Source: Orobanche coerulescens
Lineage: Eukaryota; Streptophyta; Magnoliopsida; Lamiales; Orobanchaceae
Direction: 5' to 3'
NCBI GenBank assembly: GCA_033398695.1
Contig: CM065815.1
Coordinates: forward strand, 99,290,501-99,354,500
Length of the DNA stretch: 64,000 bases
Below are positions 1 to 9,985 of the stretch, one piece after another (positions within the stretch are counted from its first letter, which is position 1; each line of letters begins with the position of its first letter). The notes under the pieces were generated by a model. That model had not been told where the DNA came from. It did not search any database and was given only the letters and a program-made list of their open reading frames with translations. The position numbers and the translations under genes are program-made.

Positions 1-266
1 GAGCTCAGACAGTTTTCTTTGTTTTGGTTTGTTGATTGCTCATCATCTTCATCATTTTCGATATTATGAATCGATTTTGAGGCTTCAAACATGTGGTTGA
101 TTTGTTCCTCAGTTATTTCTTCGGGAACATAATCTCCAAAATTCGGACTTGGAATAGAATTAGAACTCAAAGTATGAGTAGGAGTACCACTAGCACCACC
201 TCTTTCTCGTTGAGGAATGCCGGCGATAGCCTTTCCCTTTTCCCGGTTGAATATGCCACTTGACAT
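1..266 (-). CDS. Partial N-terminus of a putative hAT transposase
   Basis: An ATG at 266-264 opens a leftward frame of 88 codons without a stop to the window edge. The N-terminus reads MSSGIFNREKGKAIAGI and continues as a hydrophilic, low-complexity Ser/Asn/Glu/Asp-rich tract. Such tails precede the BED zinc finger in many plant hAT transposases, but no finger or catalytic domain is inside the window. Position next to a hAT terminus and a minus-strand TATA box 117 bases upstream supports it as the element's own gene. Function is inferred from context only; it could be a non-functional remnant. Confidence 0.45.
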   Translation of the reverse strand, partial: MSSGIFNREKGKAIAGIPQRERGGASGTPTHTLSSNSIPSPNFGDYVPEEITEEQINHMFEASKSIHNIENDEDDEQSTNQNKENCLS

Positions 267-382
267 ATTTTTCCAATTAAACGTGTAATACTTGAGAGTT
301 GAGAGAATAAAAATTAGAATGAATGTAGAAAGAAAGTAGACAGATAACTAGAGTTGGTGTGAGAAAAATAGAGTGAGAGGGG

Positions 383-390
383 TATTTATA
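383..390 (-). promoter_or_regulatory. Candidate TATA box for the hAT gene
   Basis: On the minus strand this reads TATAAATA inside CTATAAATACC. It lies about 117 bases upstream of the ATG at 266 and between the subterminal repeats and the gene, a normal promoter position for a hAT transposase. No expression evidence. Confidence 0.45.
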
Positions 391-419
391 GGTGTTAAAA
401 TGTATTAAAAAAATAGGCC

Positions 420-668
420 TTGTGACCGTTGGGCCGCCGGTTCCCGGTTTGAACCGGCGGTTCGGAGCAACGGATATAACATTCAAAAATTCAATTTAAA
501 AAAAAAATAGTGGTTGAACTGCTGGTTCGCGGTTCATCAAAACACCGAACCATCTTAAAACGGTTGACGGTTCCGATAATCAAACCACGGTCAACAATTT
601 ACCGAACCACGATCAACGGTTCAAAACCGCCGATTCACCGGTTCGAACTGTAACCGTGAACACCTCTA
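420..668. repeat. hAT subterminal GGTTC/GAACC repeats and terminal inverted repeat
   Basis: More than a dozen short copies of GGTTC, CGGTT, GAACC and AACCG occur in both orientations, many as GAACCGGCGGTTC-like palindromes. They are densest next to the terminus at 668. In hAT elements such repeats are transposase-binding sites. Confidence 0.6.
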
Positions 669-2405
669 CCCTCTCCTCCCATTCCCTTCCTTCCACAAAA
701 ATCCCTCCCGATCCTTTCCCCTCATTTGAACGAAACAAACACGTAAGGTGGTTATTTTATTAATTTCACGTTGTGTATTATTATGCAAAAGTATGTATGT
801 GCTATGGATTTTTGCGAGTATCTTGAATTTTCAAAACCGAGCAGTATGATAGATAATAATTTGTGGCATTAACCGAAGGATTGACGTATTAATGAATTGT
901 GTGTAAAAGTAAGCGTTCTAAAAATTCCCGCCTAGATCGTTTAATTCTCCGATTAATTTCTAGAATATCTTCTACCGTTCTGATTATAGGCAGCACAGAT
1001 GCGAGGTCAAAGACAATGATCGTCTAAGCTGGTTGGTGGGGCCTATGAAGGCAAACTAAGTAACTATGGATACTATGGACTATTTTATACTCATATCAAC
1101 ATTTCAAATTTCTTAGTTACGTGGGCGACTAGGCGATTATACTTTTTTATTTTTTTGTTTTGTTCTAATAGTATTACAAATTTTTAAATTGAGATATTAT
1201 GGATATTATGGATTTTTTATATCTATATCAATATATTAAATTTAATATATGATTGTTATATGTCTATTTAAATGGTTAAATTTTAATTGTGTTTAACTAT
1301 TTCACACACAAATAATTTTTTATATATAAAATGATTAAAATAATAATAGAAAAATAAGTCTGCCTAGTCTGATTAATCTCCGATTAATCCCCGAGTAATT
1401 CTCTGGGCGCTAGGCGCTAGCAATCCGAATACCTAGCGTCTAGCGTTTTTTAGAATCATGGTAAAAGTTATGAATCTTGCAATTTCTGTTCTTGCGGCTA
1501 ATGTTTTAAAGTTACCACTGGAGATCTGCCTAGCTTAATTTGATATGAAAAACGAGGCTTTGATGCTTGGGAGAAATACAACATATATAAACACAAAATT
1601 ATAGTTCCTCCTCGCTCAAAGTTTTACATTGCTCGTAAGAAATTGTTCCTTCAGTAAACTTACATATATTATTTTTCACAGTTAATTTAAATAATTATTT
1701 TTTATTTTTTAAATCTATACCATGCAATCATCGACAATTTTTTACTTTTTAATTTTCAACATACATTTATCATAATTATTTTTACCAATTATTATTTAAA
1801 GTACACTAAACATGTACTCTCTTTTTTAGCTCGGTGACCTAAGCCAGGTGTGTCGTTCACATTTAACAACTATGGATGTGATATAGCATGTTTCTCGCTA
1901 TAATAAGTTTGATTTAAGTTCTATCAATCGTAATATGTATACTTCATGTATGTGTGCTCAAACACCTTAAACCTGTTTGGAATTTAGTATCAATTTTGTT
2001 GTAATATGTATTTGCAACTTGATACTAAATTCTAAATTGTTCATGAATTTGGACAGTTTGAGAATTTATTTTGTAATGTAGTGTTGTTATTATATTTATA
2101 ATTTTATGTACGTGTTCGTTTTGGCTTATACCTTTCTTTTGTTCTCGGGTGCACTGCAGTATGTGTACTTGAAAACTAGAGGGAGATGTTGCCAATTTTC
2201 AAACAAAAAATAAAAAGTATTTTAACAAAACCGCATTACTAAACAACACATTCTGAATGAGATAGAACTCATACCAAAAAGAGGAAGGAGAAGTTGACAT
2301 GAATGCATACATTCAACTTATATCCTCGTAATTTGCCTTCTTCTAACACGAATATGATTTGGTACTCCACTTTGTTATCTTGTACTTTATTCATGATATA
2401 TTCAA
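669..2405. other. AT-rich intergenic sequence, no gene seen
   Basis: No open frame with a recognisable domain on either strand. The sequence is AT-rich with runs of T and A. A GC-richer patch at about 930-1456 is listed separately. The stretch 2160-2405 probably belongs to the CACTA element that follows, but no 5' CACTA terminus could be found. Confidence 0.5.
915..1456. mobile_element. Possible MITE-like or degenerate DNA element
   Basis: The two ends look like imperfect inverted repeats: TTCTAAAAATTCCCGCCTAG at 918 onward and, on the other strand from 1456, GATTCTAAAAAACGCTAGACG. Inside each end are copies of a CTCCGATTAAT motif (about 946 and 1376) and a GGCGCTAGGCGCTAG patch near 1408-1424. 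The middle is AT-rich and non-coding. No clear target duplication. Low confidence; it may be a decayed fragment of a larger repeat. Confidence 0.3.
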
Positions 2406-2894
2406 ATGAGTTTCGATCATAGTTGGATGTGGAAGTGTGGAATCCGGTTAGTTAACCCCTCAATTTATTGAGGGGCTTGAGGATTTCATAAAATATGCTA
2501 CTTCACATAAAAAATGAATGGATGGGGCAAAATTAGGTGTCTTTGTACTTTTGTTAAATATGAGAACTGTAGATTGTTCGATGTCGATACGGTTAACTAT
2601 AATCTAGTCAGAAATGGATTTGCAAGAAACTATTGTATTTGGACTTCTCATGGAGAAACCAATCTAATCACCACTGATAATCGTGATGTTGATGTCACTG
2701 AATCAACGTATGTTAGAGGACCAACGTATAGTGATCGGGGCGCATCTTTATCACCGTATGTTGAGCTTGAGCCGCTGAGGCAGCAGGTCGAGCACCTTCA
2801 GCAGTCGTATGCCGAGATGAGAGCCCAGTTTGAGCAAACTATTTTTCAGATGCCTGTCCAGATCCAGACGCAGATGCAGGAGCAGATGTATTAA
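2406..2894 (+). pseudogene. Broken CACTA gene: transposase-associated N-terminus joined to a Transposase_24-like coiled-coil tail
   Basis: The frame from the ATG at 2406 reads MSFDHSWMWKCGIRLVNP, like the start of the transposase-associated domain of TNP2 proteins. Similarity continues in another frame (FIEGLEDFIKYATSH at about 2465-2510) and then in a third from 2514, which includes GFARNYCIWTSHGE with the characteristic W-x-x-HGE. At least two frameshifts therefore break the N-terminus. After about 60 residues the protein changes character to a Gln/Glu-rich heptad segment (residues about 80-126, YVELEPLRQQVEHLQQSYAE) of the type that ends plant Ptta/En/Spm Transposase_24 proteins. In complete elements these belong to different genes, so this looks like an internal deletion derivative that fused the 5' end of one gene to the 3' end of another. 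Not functional. Confidence 0.6.
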
Positions 2895-3199
2895 CAAGTG
2901 CAGCAGATCGTATAACAGATCATGGAGAATCTACGACAGCATGGACAGTTCCCCATTTCTCGGCTGCCACCGAGAAATGATGATCACTCTACATAGTAGA
3001 TTATATGTCTTTTTAGTTTGATTTCAAGCATCGCAAAGAAAATCTTCATGTAATCAATTACATTTGATTTATGTTATTATATTGTGTTGGTTTTTGTAAT
3101 TTCAAATCAATGTTCTTTTTGTTATATTGTATAGTAACTACATGTTACATATGTATACAGGTATACCTAAAAAATAAAAAAACAATTGAATTTTTTACG

Positions 3200-3554
3200 A
3201 AAAGTAACGACGGAACATAAATCCATCGGTAAGTTCAGGAACAAAAGTCATCGACGAAAATAATTCCGTCATAATACCAGTGGACATTTCGGTCAGTAAT
3301 ACCGACAGATATTTTTTCGTCCGTAGATAAATAAATGACGGATTTTTTCATCGAAATTTATTTTTATGGCCAGGTTTACAGACGGATTTTCTGTCTGGAA
3401 TTTCCCGACGAATATTTCGCAGTAGCTTTTTACCGACCAGCAAATTCTAGACAAAGATTTTTGATCGGTAATTCTATTTTAATAGCTTTATCGATGGAGT
3501 TTTGAGCTGTACCGACGAGAATTTCTGTCAGTAAATTATGTTTTTCTTGTAGTG
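3200..3554. repeat. CACTA subterminal repeats and terminal inverted repeat
   Basis: Short motifs of the form CGACGGA, TTCGTC, TCATCGA, GACGGATTTT and CCGACGA recur in both orientations every 15-40 bases up to the terminus at 3554. This is the transposase-binding array usual in CACTA ends. The family matches the CACTA left end at 15427: both start CACTACAAGAAAAAC and have TCGG-rich sequence just inside. Confidence 0.65.
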
Positions 3555-3864
3555 AGTCAACTTGTTATATTTGTTAACATAATTATTCTTTTCACAAAAA
3601 TAAAAATCAATCAAAAAATTACTTTAATTAATAATATATCTATGCTTTCTATTGTGAATTTTAAATCTAACATATTTGTAATTCTTTTCTGGAATATTTT
3701 TATAATAAAATGATTGAAAATCCAAAATTATTATAAAATGGCAAAAATTGAAGTAAAAAGATTAATCTTGTTAAAAAATAAACTTTGTCCTTCAAAAAGA
3801 AATATTTTAAAATTATCTAACCTTTTATTTTATATATAACTAATTTAAAATTAAGATATATTTT
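3555..3864. other. AT-rich spacer, nothing recognised
   Basis: About 80 percent A+T by eye with no open frame or repeat of note. The last five bases (3860-3864, atttt) flank the Tat LTR and act as its left target duplication. Confidence 0.5.
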
Positions 3865-3964
3865 TGATAGGATGCCGAATGTACGCTCCCTGAAAACCCG
3901 GTTTAAAATATGGACTAATAAAAGTCCGACCTAGGTTCTTAGATAAGAGGATGCCAACCTCAAG

Positions 3965-4170
3965 GTCCTTTAGAAGATCGCCGACCTCGGAGGCCCCACT
4001 TAGCTGTAACGTCTGTTAGAAGGGCGCCGACCTCGGAGGCCCCGCTGACCTTTGATATCTGATAAAAGGTCGCCGACCTCGGAGGCCCCGCTTAGCTGTG
4101 ACATCTGTTAGAAGGGCGCCGACCTCGGAGGCCCCGCTGACCTATGATATCTGATAAAAGGTTGCCAACC
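3965..4170 (+). repeat. Tandem module with GCCGACCTCGG boxes in the Tat LTR
   Basis: A module of about 100 bases occurs twice. Each copy has two half-units built on GCCGACCTCGGAGGCCCC, so four strong boxes and one degenerate fifth (about 4158) are seen. The core CCGA-CC-TCGG is an imperfect palindrome with two CpGs. The array lies about 250-450 bases upstream of the TATA box. The same array is present in the 3' LTR at about 14017-14222. Role unknown; position fits U3 enhancer repeats. Confidence 0.75.
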
Positions 4171-4420
4171 TCAAAGGTCTCTCGACCTACGGATTTGAAT
4201 ATGAATGAGCCGACCTAAAACCACCGAACTCAGGAAGGTCGAACTCTTGGGAAAGAAGATCCTGACTCACGTGACAGAATCCCTAAGATCCAGGGATTGA
4301 GAGCCCATACCTTGCAATCCCGGAAATCCAGGGATGGAAAATCGCAGCCTGAATCCCTGAATATCCGGAATTTTCTCTGGAAATCATGAAAAATCTTAGA
4401 CAAACAAGGCACCCTCCTCC

Positions 4421-4428
4421 TATAAAAG
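4421..4428 (+). promoter_or_regulatory. TATA box of the Tat 5' LTR
   Basis: TATAAAAG preceded by a CT-rich run (CCCTCCTCC) and followed by GGGAGAGAGG. It lies about 155 bases before the LTR end, a usual place for the U3/R border. Same motif in the 3' LTR at about 14473. Confidence 0.7.
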
Positions 4429-4585
4429 GGAGAGAGGGGGTTTCTCAAAAGGGGACACACGCTGAGAATATAGCATATTTTAGAGAGAGAAAGAAAAGAG
4501 AATACTTCATACATTTTGGGTTTTCTTAGCTAAACTTCTAAGATCAACCCGGTTCTTGGTGACCGATCAGCTCGGTTACATCAAG

Positions 4586-4602
4586 TGGCGCCGTCTGTGG
4601 GA
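4586..4602 (+). other. Primer binding site of the Tat element
   Basis: TGGCGCCGTCTGTGGGA starts two bases after the 5' LTR. TGGCGCC-type primer sites are common in Tat and Athila Ty3/gypsy elements. The exact tRNA was not determined. Confidence 0.75.
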
Positions 4603-4645
4603 AGTGTGACATCGAGTCACTTTGAGTTGAGACGTGAGGTTAGTG

Positions 4646-6563
4646 ATGGCGGAAGAAATGAACCAGAAGAGAATAGGGGAGTTAATACCCAGAAATCTAG
4701 AAGAGGAGCTAGCAGCTGCGGGTGGAGAAGCGACTCTGGAAAAAACACCCGTCACCCCTGTAGAAGAAGTCGCACCAAGCACAATTACACTGACGAAGGA
4801 AGCCTTAGCCGACATAATCACCAGTGCAATCCCGAAGAGTCGGGAGGTCGAAAAACAAAGGGTACCACGAAAAGTAATACCCATCCTTTCGGATGGGCCG
4901 GAGGAAATTGATCAGCAGGAAGAACATGGGGAGAGTTATCCAAGAATATGGGAGAGATCCAGACAGGAAAAATCGCAGGATCCCTTGATATCCAACATGC
5001 AGGACGAGCTGGAAGAGTTGCGACAGAGGGTTGCGGGGAAGGACATGGAGAGTCATCCAGGCCATCCCTTCTCAGGTTGTCACCTTCACCTACGATGGAC
5101 TCTCAGATTCTACCCGACATTTATACCGATTCGAGAACATGGCGGTACTACATCGATATTCGGATGCCGTGAGTTGCAGAGCATTCTTGGCTACACTGAC
5201 AGAGTCAGCTCAGGATTGGTTCCACCAGATACCCCCTGGGTCAATCACCAGCTTCAAAACTTTCAGCTCCGCGTTCTTGACTCACTTTGCCAGCGCCAGG
5301 GCGCACCAAAAGACCTTCATGTCCTTGTTCAGTATCAAGCAATATTCTGGAGAAGCGCTGAGAGCTTATGTGACCCGATTCACGAAGGCATGTCTGGAGG
5401 TACCCTAGTCGTCAGAAGAAGAAACCAGTGCCTTGACGCAGGGACTGAGGCCGGGGTTGCTACGCACCTCATTAGCTAAAAAACCAGCCACAACATATGA
5501 TGAGGTCTTAGCCCGATGCTCGAAATACATTAATGTTGAGGAAACCGAGAAGGATATGGAGGAATTGCAAGAAAAGTCCGAAGATGGGGAAAGGGGGTCC
5601 AGCAGATTGATACGACGGGAGGAGTACACCTTTCAAGGAAATTTACCTCGGGAAGAAATGCCGCGGGGAAAAACAGATCGGAAGAAGAACGATACCGTTC
5701 TAAGGCGACCAAGATTTGACCAATACAGCCCACTAACAATGAGGAGAGCTCAGGTTTTGGATGCAGTTGAGGGTAAGATGAACAGGGTTATCGAGTGGCC
5801 TGCATCTCGTCCTAATAGGCCCACCCAGCCGAAATCAGAGCTTTATTGTCGATTCCACAATGATTACGGGCATAAAACAGATGAATGCAAGAACCTTAAG
5901 GATGAGATCGAAAGGCTGGTCCGAGCGGGACATCTGATGGAGTTCACATATCAGCAGAGAAATGGAGGTCGGAGGCAACCACCCATGCCCCAAGGAGGTG
6001 CGGGGGTGAAAAGAGAAGCTCCTAGGGGACCCGCTGCTCCCCCGGCTAAAAAAGGAGTAATCCACATGATATCAGGAGGACCAACCGACGGAAGTTCTAA
6101 TCAGGCTAGCAAAGCCCACACACGAAAAGCTAGGTGTCATCAGCTCAAGGAGGTCGCCTCTGTAAGCAGTGGGCCTATCATTCAGTTCAGCCCCATGGAT
6201 TATAACGGGATACATACGCCCCACAATGACGCGCTGGTCATCACCGCGGAGATCGCCAGTTACGATGTACAAAGGGTGTTTATCGATACGGGAAGCTCGG
6301 TAGATATCTTATTCTATGACTGTTTCAAACAGATGAACCTGGAAGTGGAATTGAGAAAGGTAGATACCCCGCTCTATGGGTTCTGTATGACCGAGGTGCA
6401 ACCAGTCGGAGAAGTGGTGCTTCCGGTAGCACTAGGTCGGATGCCCCATCAGAAGGTCAAGACGCTCAGATTTTTAGTGGTGGACACCAAATCGGCCTAT
6501 AACGCCATTCTAGGACGACCGGGGCTCAACAAATTGAGCAAAGGGCCTCTACCGCACACATGA
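4646..6563 (+). pseudogene. Gag and aspartic protease of the Tat element, broken
   Basis: Translation most likely begins at ATG 4646 (MAEEMNQKRIG). The first about 140 codons are in one frame; the retrotransposon gag core (about 5073-5405, with ESAQDWFHQIPPGSI and a Phe/Trp-rich helical pattern) is in another, so there is a frameshift near 5040-5075. An in-frame TAG at 5406-5408 interrupts the core; the same frame then continues to 6563. A zinc-knuckle-like segment (YCRFHNDYGHKTDEC) lies at about 5840-5890. The protease shows the catalytic triad DTGSS from 6285 and ILGRPGLN at about 6510-6530. Similarity continues past the stop at 6563 in shifted frames, so the protease-RT link is also broken. 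Family role: particle assembly and polyprotein processing in the cytoplasm. Confidence 0.85.
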
Positions 6564-6889
6564 AAGTAAAATTCCCGTAGGAGGTGAGGTAGGAGAAGTA
6601 GCCGGAGATCGGTTGTAGCCCGATCTTGTTATCGACAACGGTAAAGCAGGAGTGCAACATGGAAAGAGGACATCCAGCTCTGGGGTCCTGATCCTGAGTC
6701 TAAGAGGAATAAGCAATCGAAGGCGCCCGAGGAAGCCGAGGAAGAAGGCGTCAAGCCCAACGAGGAGTTGCTAGAAATAGAATTGGTTCCAGAAAGCCGG
6801 AAACAAAACTTACGTGGGAAGTCGGTTGACGATGGAATAAAGGAAAGCCTCATCACCGCTAAGGAGATTCGTGGACATTTTCGCTCGCG
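6564..6889 (+). pseudogene. Decayed protease-RT linker of the Tat element
   Basis: Short fragments in all three frames resemble the hydrophilic Glu/Lys-rich linker between protease and RT (for example AHMKVKFP at about 6548-6575). No frame stays open long; several small indels have accumulated. No separate gene. Confidence 0.6.
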
Positions 6890-7776
6890 GTGAGGATCCG
6901 TGGGAATCAGCCCAACAGCTTGCCGAGCACAAAGTTGAACATCGACCCAACCATAAGACCAAGAAAGGTAAGAGAGAAGGCATTTCGGGCCGAGATGGAT
7001 GGGGTCATTGGGGAAGAGGTCGATAAGCTCCTCCGAGGGACACATAATGGAGATCCGGTCGGAGTGGCTATCCAACGCTGTGATGGTGGGGAAAGGCCAG
7101 GGGAAGTGGAGGATGTGCATGGACTTCCGGGACCTAAATAAAGCATGTCCAAAGGATCACTACCCGTTACCCCGCATAGATCAGCTAGTGGATTCAACCT
7201 CGGGGTGCGAGTTACTCAGTATGATGGACGCTTCCCAGGGATATCATCAGATTCCTCTCGCACCCGAGGACAGAAAGAGGGTTAGTTTTGTGGTTTCAAA
7301 GGGAACTTTTTGTTATGTGCGCATGCCTTTTGGGTTAAAAAATGCAGGAGCTACATATCAGAGGATGGTCGACAGAATCTTTAGATCCCAAATCGGCAGA
7401 AACATGGAGGTATACGTGGATGACATGCTAGTGAAAAGTGTGAAGGCAGGAGAGCATATCAGAGACCTAGAAGAGACGTTCGAAAATCTACGCACGTACG
7501 GAATGAAGCTCAACCCATCAAAATGTTCTTTTGGAGTCAAATCGTAAAAATTCCTGGGGTATGTGGTCACAGAACAAGAAATCGAGGTCAACCCGGAGAA
7601 GGTCAAGGCAGTGCTGCAAATGAATCCTCCAAAAAATATAAAGGATATCCAGATACTAACAGGAAGAATAGCAGGGCTGAGCCGTTTCATATCACGCTCG
7701 GCCGATATTTTTTAAACTCTTAAGAAAAGGGAACAAGTTCGAATGGACCCCAGAAGCGCAAACAGCGTTCGGAAAA
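6890..7776 (+). pseudogene. Reverse transcriptase domain of the Tat element, frameshifted
   Basis: RT-like sequence starts in one frame at about 6890 (HKLNIDPTIRP) and passes to a second at about 7000-7090. From there the core is open to 7547: KWRMCMDFRDLNKACPKDHY, PLPRIDQLVD, the SMMDASQGYHQI block with the first catalytic Asp, MPFGLKNAGATYQRM, and the active-site YVDD at 7413-7424. After a stop at 7545-7547 the thumb/connection region continues in another frame (GRIAGLSRFISRSADIF) until about 7715 and then reaches the RNase H frame. At least three breaks in the chain. Lineage-typical residues are well kept, so the breaks are probably recent or partly sequence errors. Confidence 0.88.
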
Positions 7777-8865
7777 TTGAAAGAGTATTTGGCCGAGCTG
7801 CATCTGCTCACCAAACCAGTACCAGGAGAGGATCTTGTACTCTACTTATCCGTGGGAGAAGGAGCGGTTAGCTCGGTCTTGCTAAGAGAAGAAATGAATA
7901 AGCAAAAGCCCATTTATTATACAAACCGAATTTTGCAAGGAGCAGAACGGAATTACTCCGAGCTAGAAAAAGGGGCGCTGGCGTTAGTGGTTACAACCAG
8001 GCGACTGAGGCCCTATTTCCTAGCCCACCGGATAAGACTGCGAACCAACTTGCCCTTAAGAGAGATATTAGGGCGACCTAATGTGTCAGGTCGTCTGGTG
8101 AAGTGGGCGGTAGAAATGGGGGAGTACGACATGGAGTATGAGCCGAGAACGGCGATTAAAGATCAGGCCCTAGCAGACTTTATCCAAGAGGGGGCCATGC
8201 CATCGCCACTGAAGGACGATGGTCATTACATGTGGATGGATCGGCAACAACCAAAGGGTTACGGGCGGATAATCCTTACTACCCCGGAAGGTGAGCAATT
8301 AGAGTATGCCATAAAATTCGATTTCAGGGCATCTAACAATGAGGCCGAATATGAAGCCCTGGTTAAGGGAATGCAGCTGGGAATAGACTTAGGCGCACGA
8401 CGACTCATTGCTTACTCTGATTCCCAACTGGTCACACAATAGGTAGAAGGAAAATTTGAGATAAATGAAGATCGGATGAAGAAGTATGTGGAGGAAGTGA
8501 AAGAGGCTGCCAAAAAACTAGGGGAATGGAAGTTAATCCATATCCCTAGGGCGGAAAATGCAAAAGATGATTACCTAGCAAAAATGGGAAGCTCCTTAGT
8601 GGATTGCCGCTCGCGAACAGTAACGATCCTGGGAGCAGCCCGGAGTAGCATCATGAAAGAGGTGATGGAGGTGAACAAGATGGCAGATTGGCGAACTCCT
8701 TTGTTGGCATACCTAAGAAGGGCAGAACTACCCAAGGAGAGGCAAGAAAGAATGAAAATTGTGCGAAGAGCAGCGAGGTTCTGTTGCATTAATGATGAGC
8801 TATACAAGAGGTCCTACCTCGGTCCATACCTACGATGCGTTTCGGAAGAATAAGGGCGGAGTATA
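7777..8865 (+). pseudogene. Dual RNase H region (retroviral-type plus archaeal-type) of the Tat element
   Basis: One frame covers both domains. The first RNase H (about 7780-8170) includes KPIYYTNRILQGAERNYSEL and YDMEYEPRTAIKDQALADFI. The second (about 8220-8600) includes FRASNNEAEYEALVKGMQLG with the conserved Asn-Glu-Ala-Glu-Tyr block, SDSQLVTQ, and IPRAENAKDDYLAKMGS. A second RNase H here is diagnostic of the Tat lineage. The frame is interrupted by TAG at 8440-8442, directly after SDSQLVTQ, and by TAA at 8851-8853. Upstream of the first Met at 7777 similarity continues from the RT thumb, so this is not a separate gene but part of the polyprotein. Confidence 0.85.
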
Positions 8866-9975
8866 TTGGAAGAAATCCATGAAGGGTGCTGCGGAGACCA
8901 TACCAAAGGAAGAGCGCTGATTAGCAAAACGCTAAGGGCTGGTTTTGTTTGGCCGACCATGAGCAAGAGAGCAGTGGAAATGGTTAGGCGATGCCAAAAA
9001 TGTCAAGTGCACGCACCCTTAATTCACATCCCAGCCGAGGATATGATCATCATGGGAGCACCCTGTCCATTCGCTAAATGGGGAATTGATATCATGGGGC
9101 AGTTTACACCTGGCTCGGGAGGAAGAAAGTTCTTACTAGTAGCCATAGACTACTTCAGCAAGTGGGTAGAGGCCGAGCCCGTGGCCACCATAACCGAGCA
9201 AAGAATCATAAGTTTTCTGTTTAACAACATTTGCTGCAGGTACGGAGCGCCCCAGATACTCATCTCAGATAATGGAACCCAATTCAATGGGAAGAGAACC
9301 CAGTCCTGGTGCGAGGGTATGCATATCAGGCAAAGGTTCGCTGCGGTTGCTCACCCGCAAGCTAATGGGCAAATGGAGGTAACTAACAGAACAATCTTGC
9401 AGGGGATAAAAACCCGCTTAGACAAAGTTGGAGGAGGATGGGTGGATGAACTTAGCTCGGTACTATGGTCGTACAGGACCACACCTAGATCGTCAACAGG
9501 AGAATCACCCTTCAACATGGTATACGGGTCCGAAGCTGTCATCCCTGCAGAAGTCGGAGAAATGTCCCACCGGGTTCGATGGTTCAACGAGGTGGAGAAC
9601 GAGGAAATAATGAAGGAGGCGTTAGATACCATAGAAGAAAGAAGGGAAGCGGTGGCAGCACGAACTGAAAGATACAAAAGCCTGACAAAAGCATCTCATG
9701 ACAAAAGAGTCAGGAAGAGACAGTCCCAGGTCGGTGATTTAGTGCTTAGGCGAGCTGATGCCCTCAGAAAAACAGGAAAGCTGGAACCGAACTGGGAAGG
9801 CCCTTACAAGGTAATCCGAATTTATGCGGGGGGAGCTTATGAGCTCGAGGATATGGAAGGGCACCTCATCAAAAGACCTTGGAACATATGTGTGAAGAGG
9901 TGTGAAAAAAGCTTATGTTGCTTTAATAAAAGTCTATTACAAAAATATCTCTCTCTGAATGTGTTGACCAAGTAA
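8866..9975 (+). pseudogene. Integrase of the Tat element
   Basis: Same frame as the RNase H region, open for 369 codons after the TAA at 8851. It has the zinc-binding H-H-C-C module (HEGCCGDH ... MVRRCQKCQ), the catalytic core with WGIDIMGQF, SDNGTQF and the AHPQANGQMEVTNRTI block that supplies the Glu, the GPY-like C-terminus (KLEPNWEGPYKVIRIYAGGA), and no chromodomain, as expected for Tat. Stop at 9973-9975. The domain itself looks intact; it lacks an own start and depends on the broken polyprotein. Confidence 0.88.
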
Positions 9976-9985
9976 AACTAGAAAT

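Larger units (their letters stand above)
1..668 (-). mobile_element. hAT DNA transposon, one end only
   Basis: The stretch ends at 668 in a hAT-type terminus that reads inward on the minus strand as TAGAGGTGTTCACGGTTACA. Just inside it (about 420-660) are many direct and inverted copies of a GGTTC/GAACC motif, the subterminal repeat pattern of plant hAT elements. A leftward open frame begins at 266, as expected for a transposase read inward from this end. The 8 bases after the terminus (669-676, ccctctcc) would be the target duplication, but the other end lies outside the window, so it cannot be tested. Assignment rests on terminus style plus subterminal repeats, not on a seen transposase domain. 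Confidence 0.6.
2406..3554 (+). mobile_element. CACTA (En/Spm) element, decayed 3' part
   Basis: The right terminus at 3541-3554 is TTTTTCTTGTAGTG, the inverse of CACTACAAGAAAAA, the standard plant CACTA end. About 350 bases of subterminal repeats precede it, and a broken gene with CACTA transposase segments lies at 2406-2894. Bases 3555-3557 (agt) would be the 3-bp target duplication. The left terminus was not found, so the start given is only that of the gene. Confidence 0.65.
3865..4583 (+). repeat. 5' LTR of the Tat element
   Basis: Starts TGATAGGATGCC and ends CGGTTACATCA; repeats at 13917-14635 with the same length. Contains a duplicated GC-rich module (about 3965-4170), a TATA box at 4421 and a purine-rich leader. 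Confidence 0.93.
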
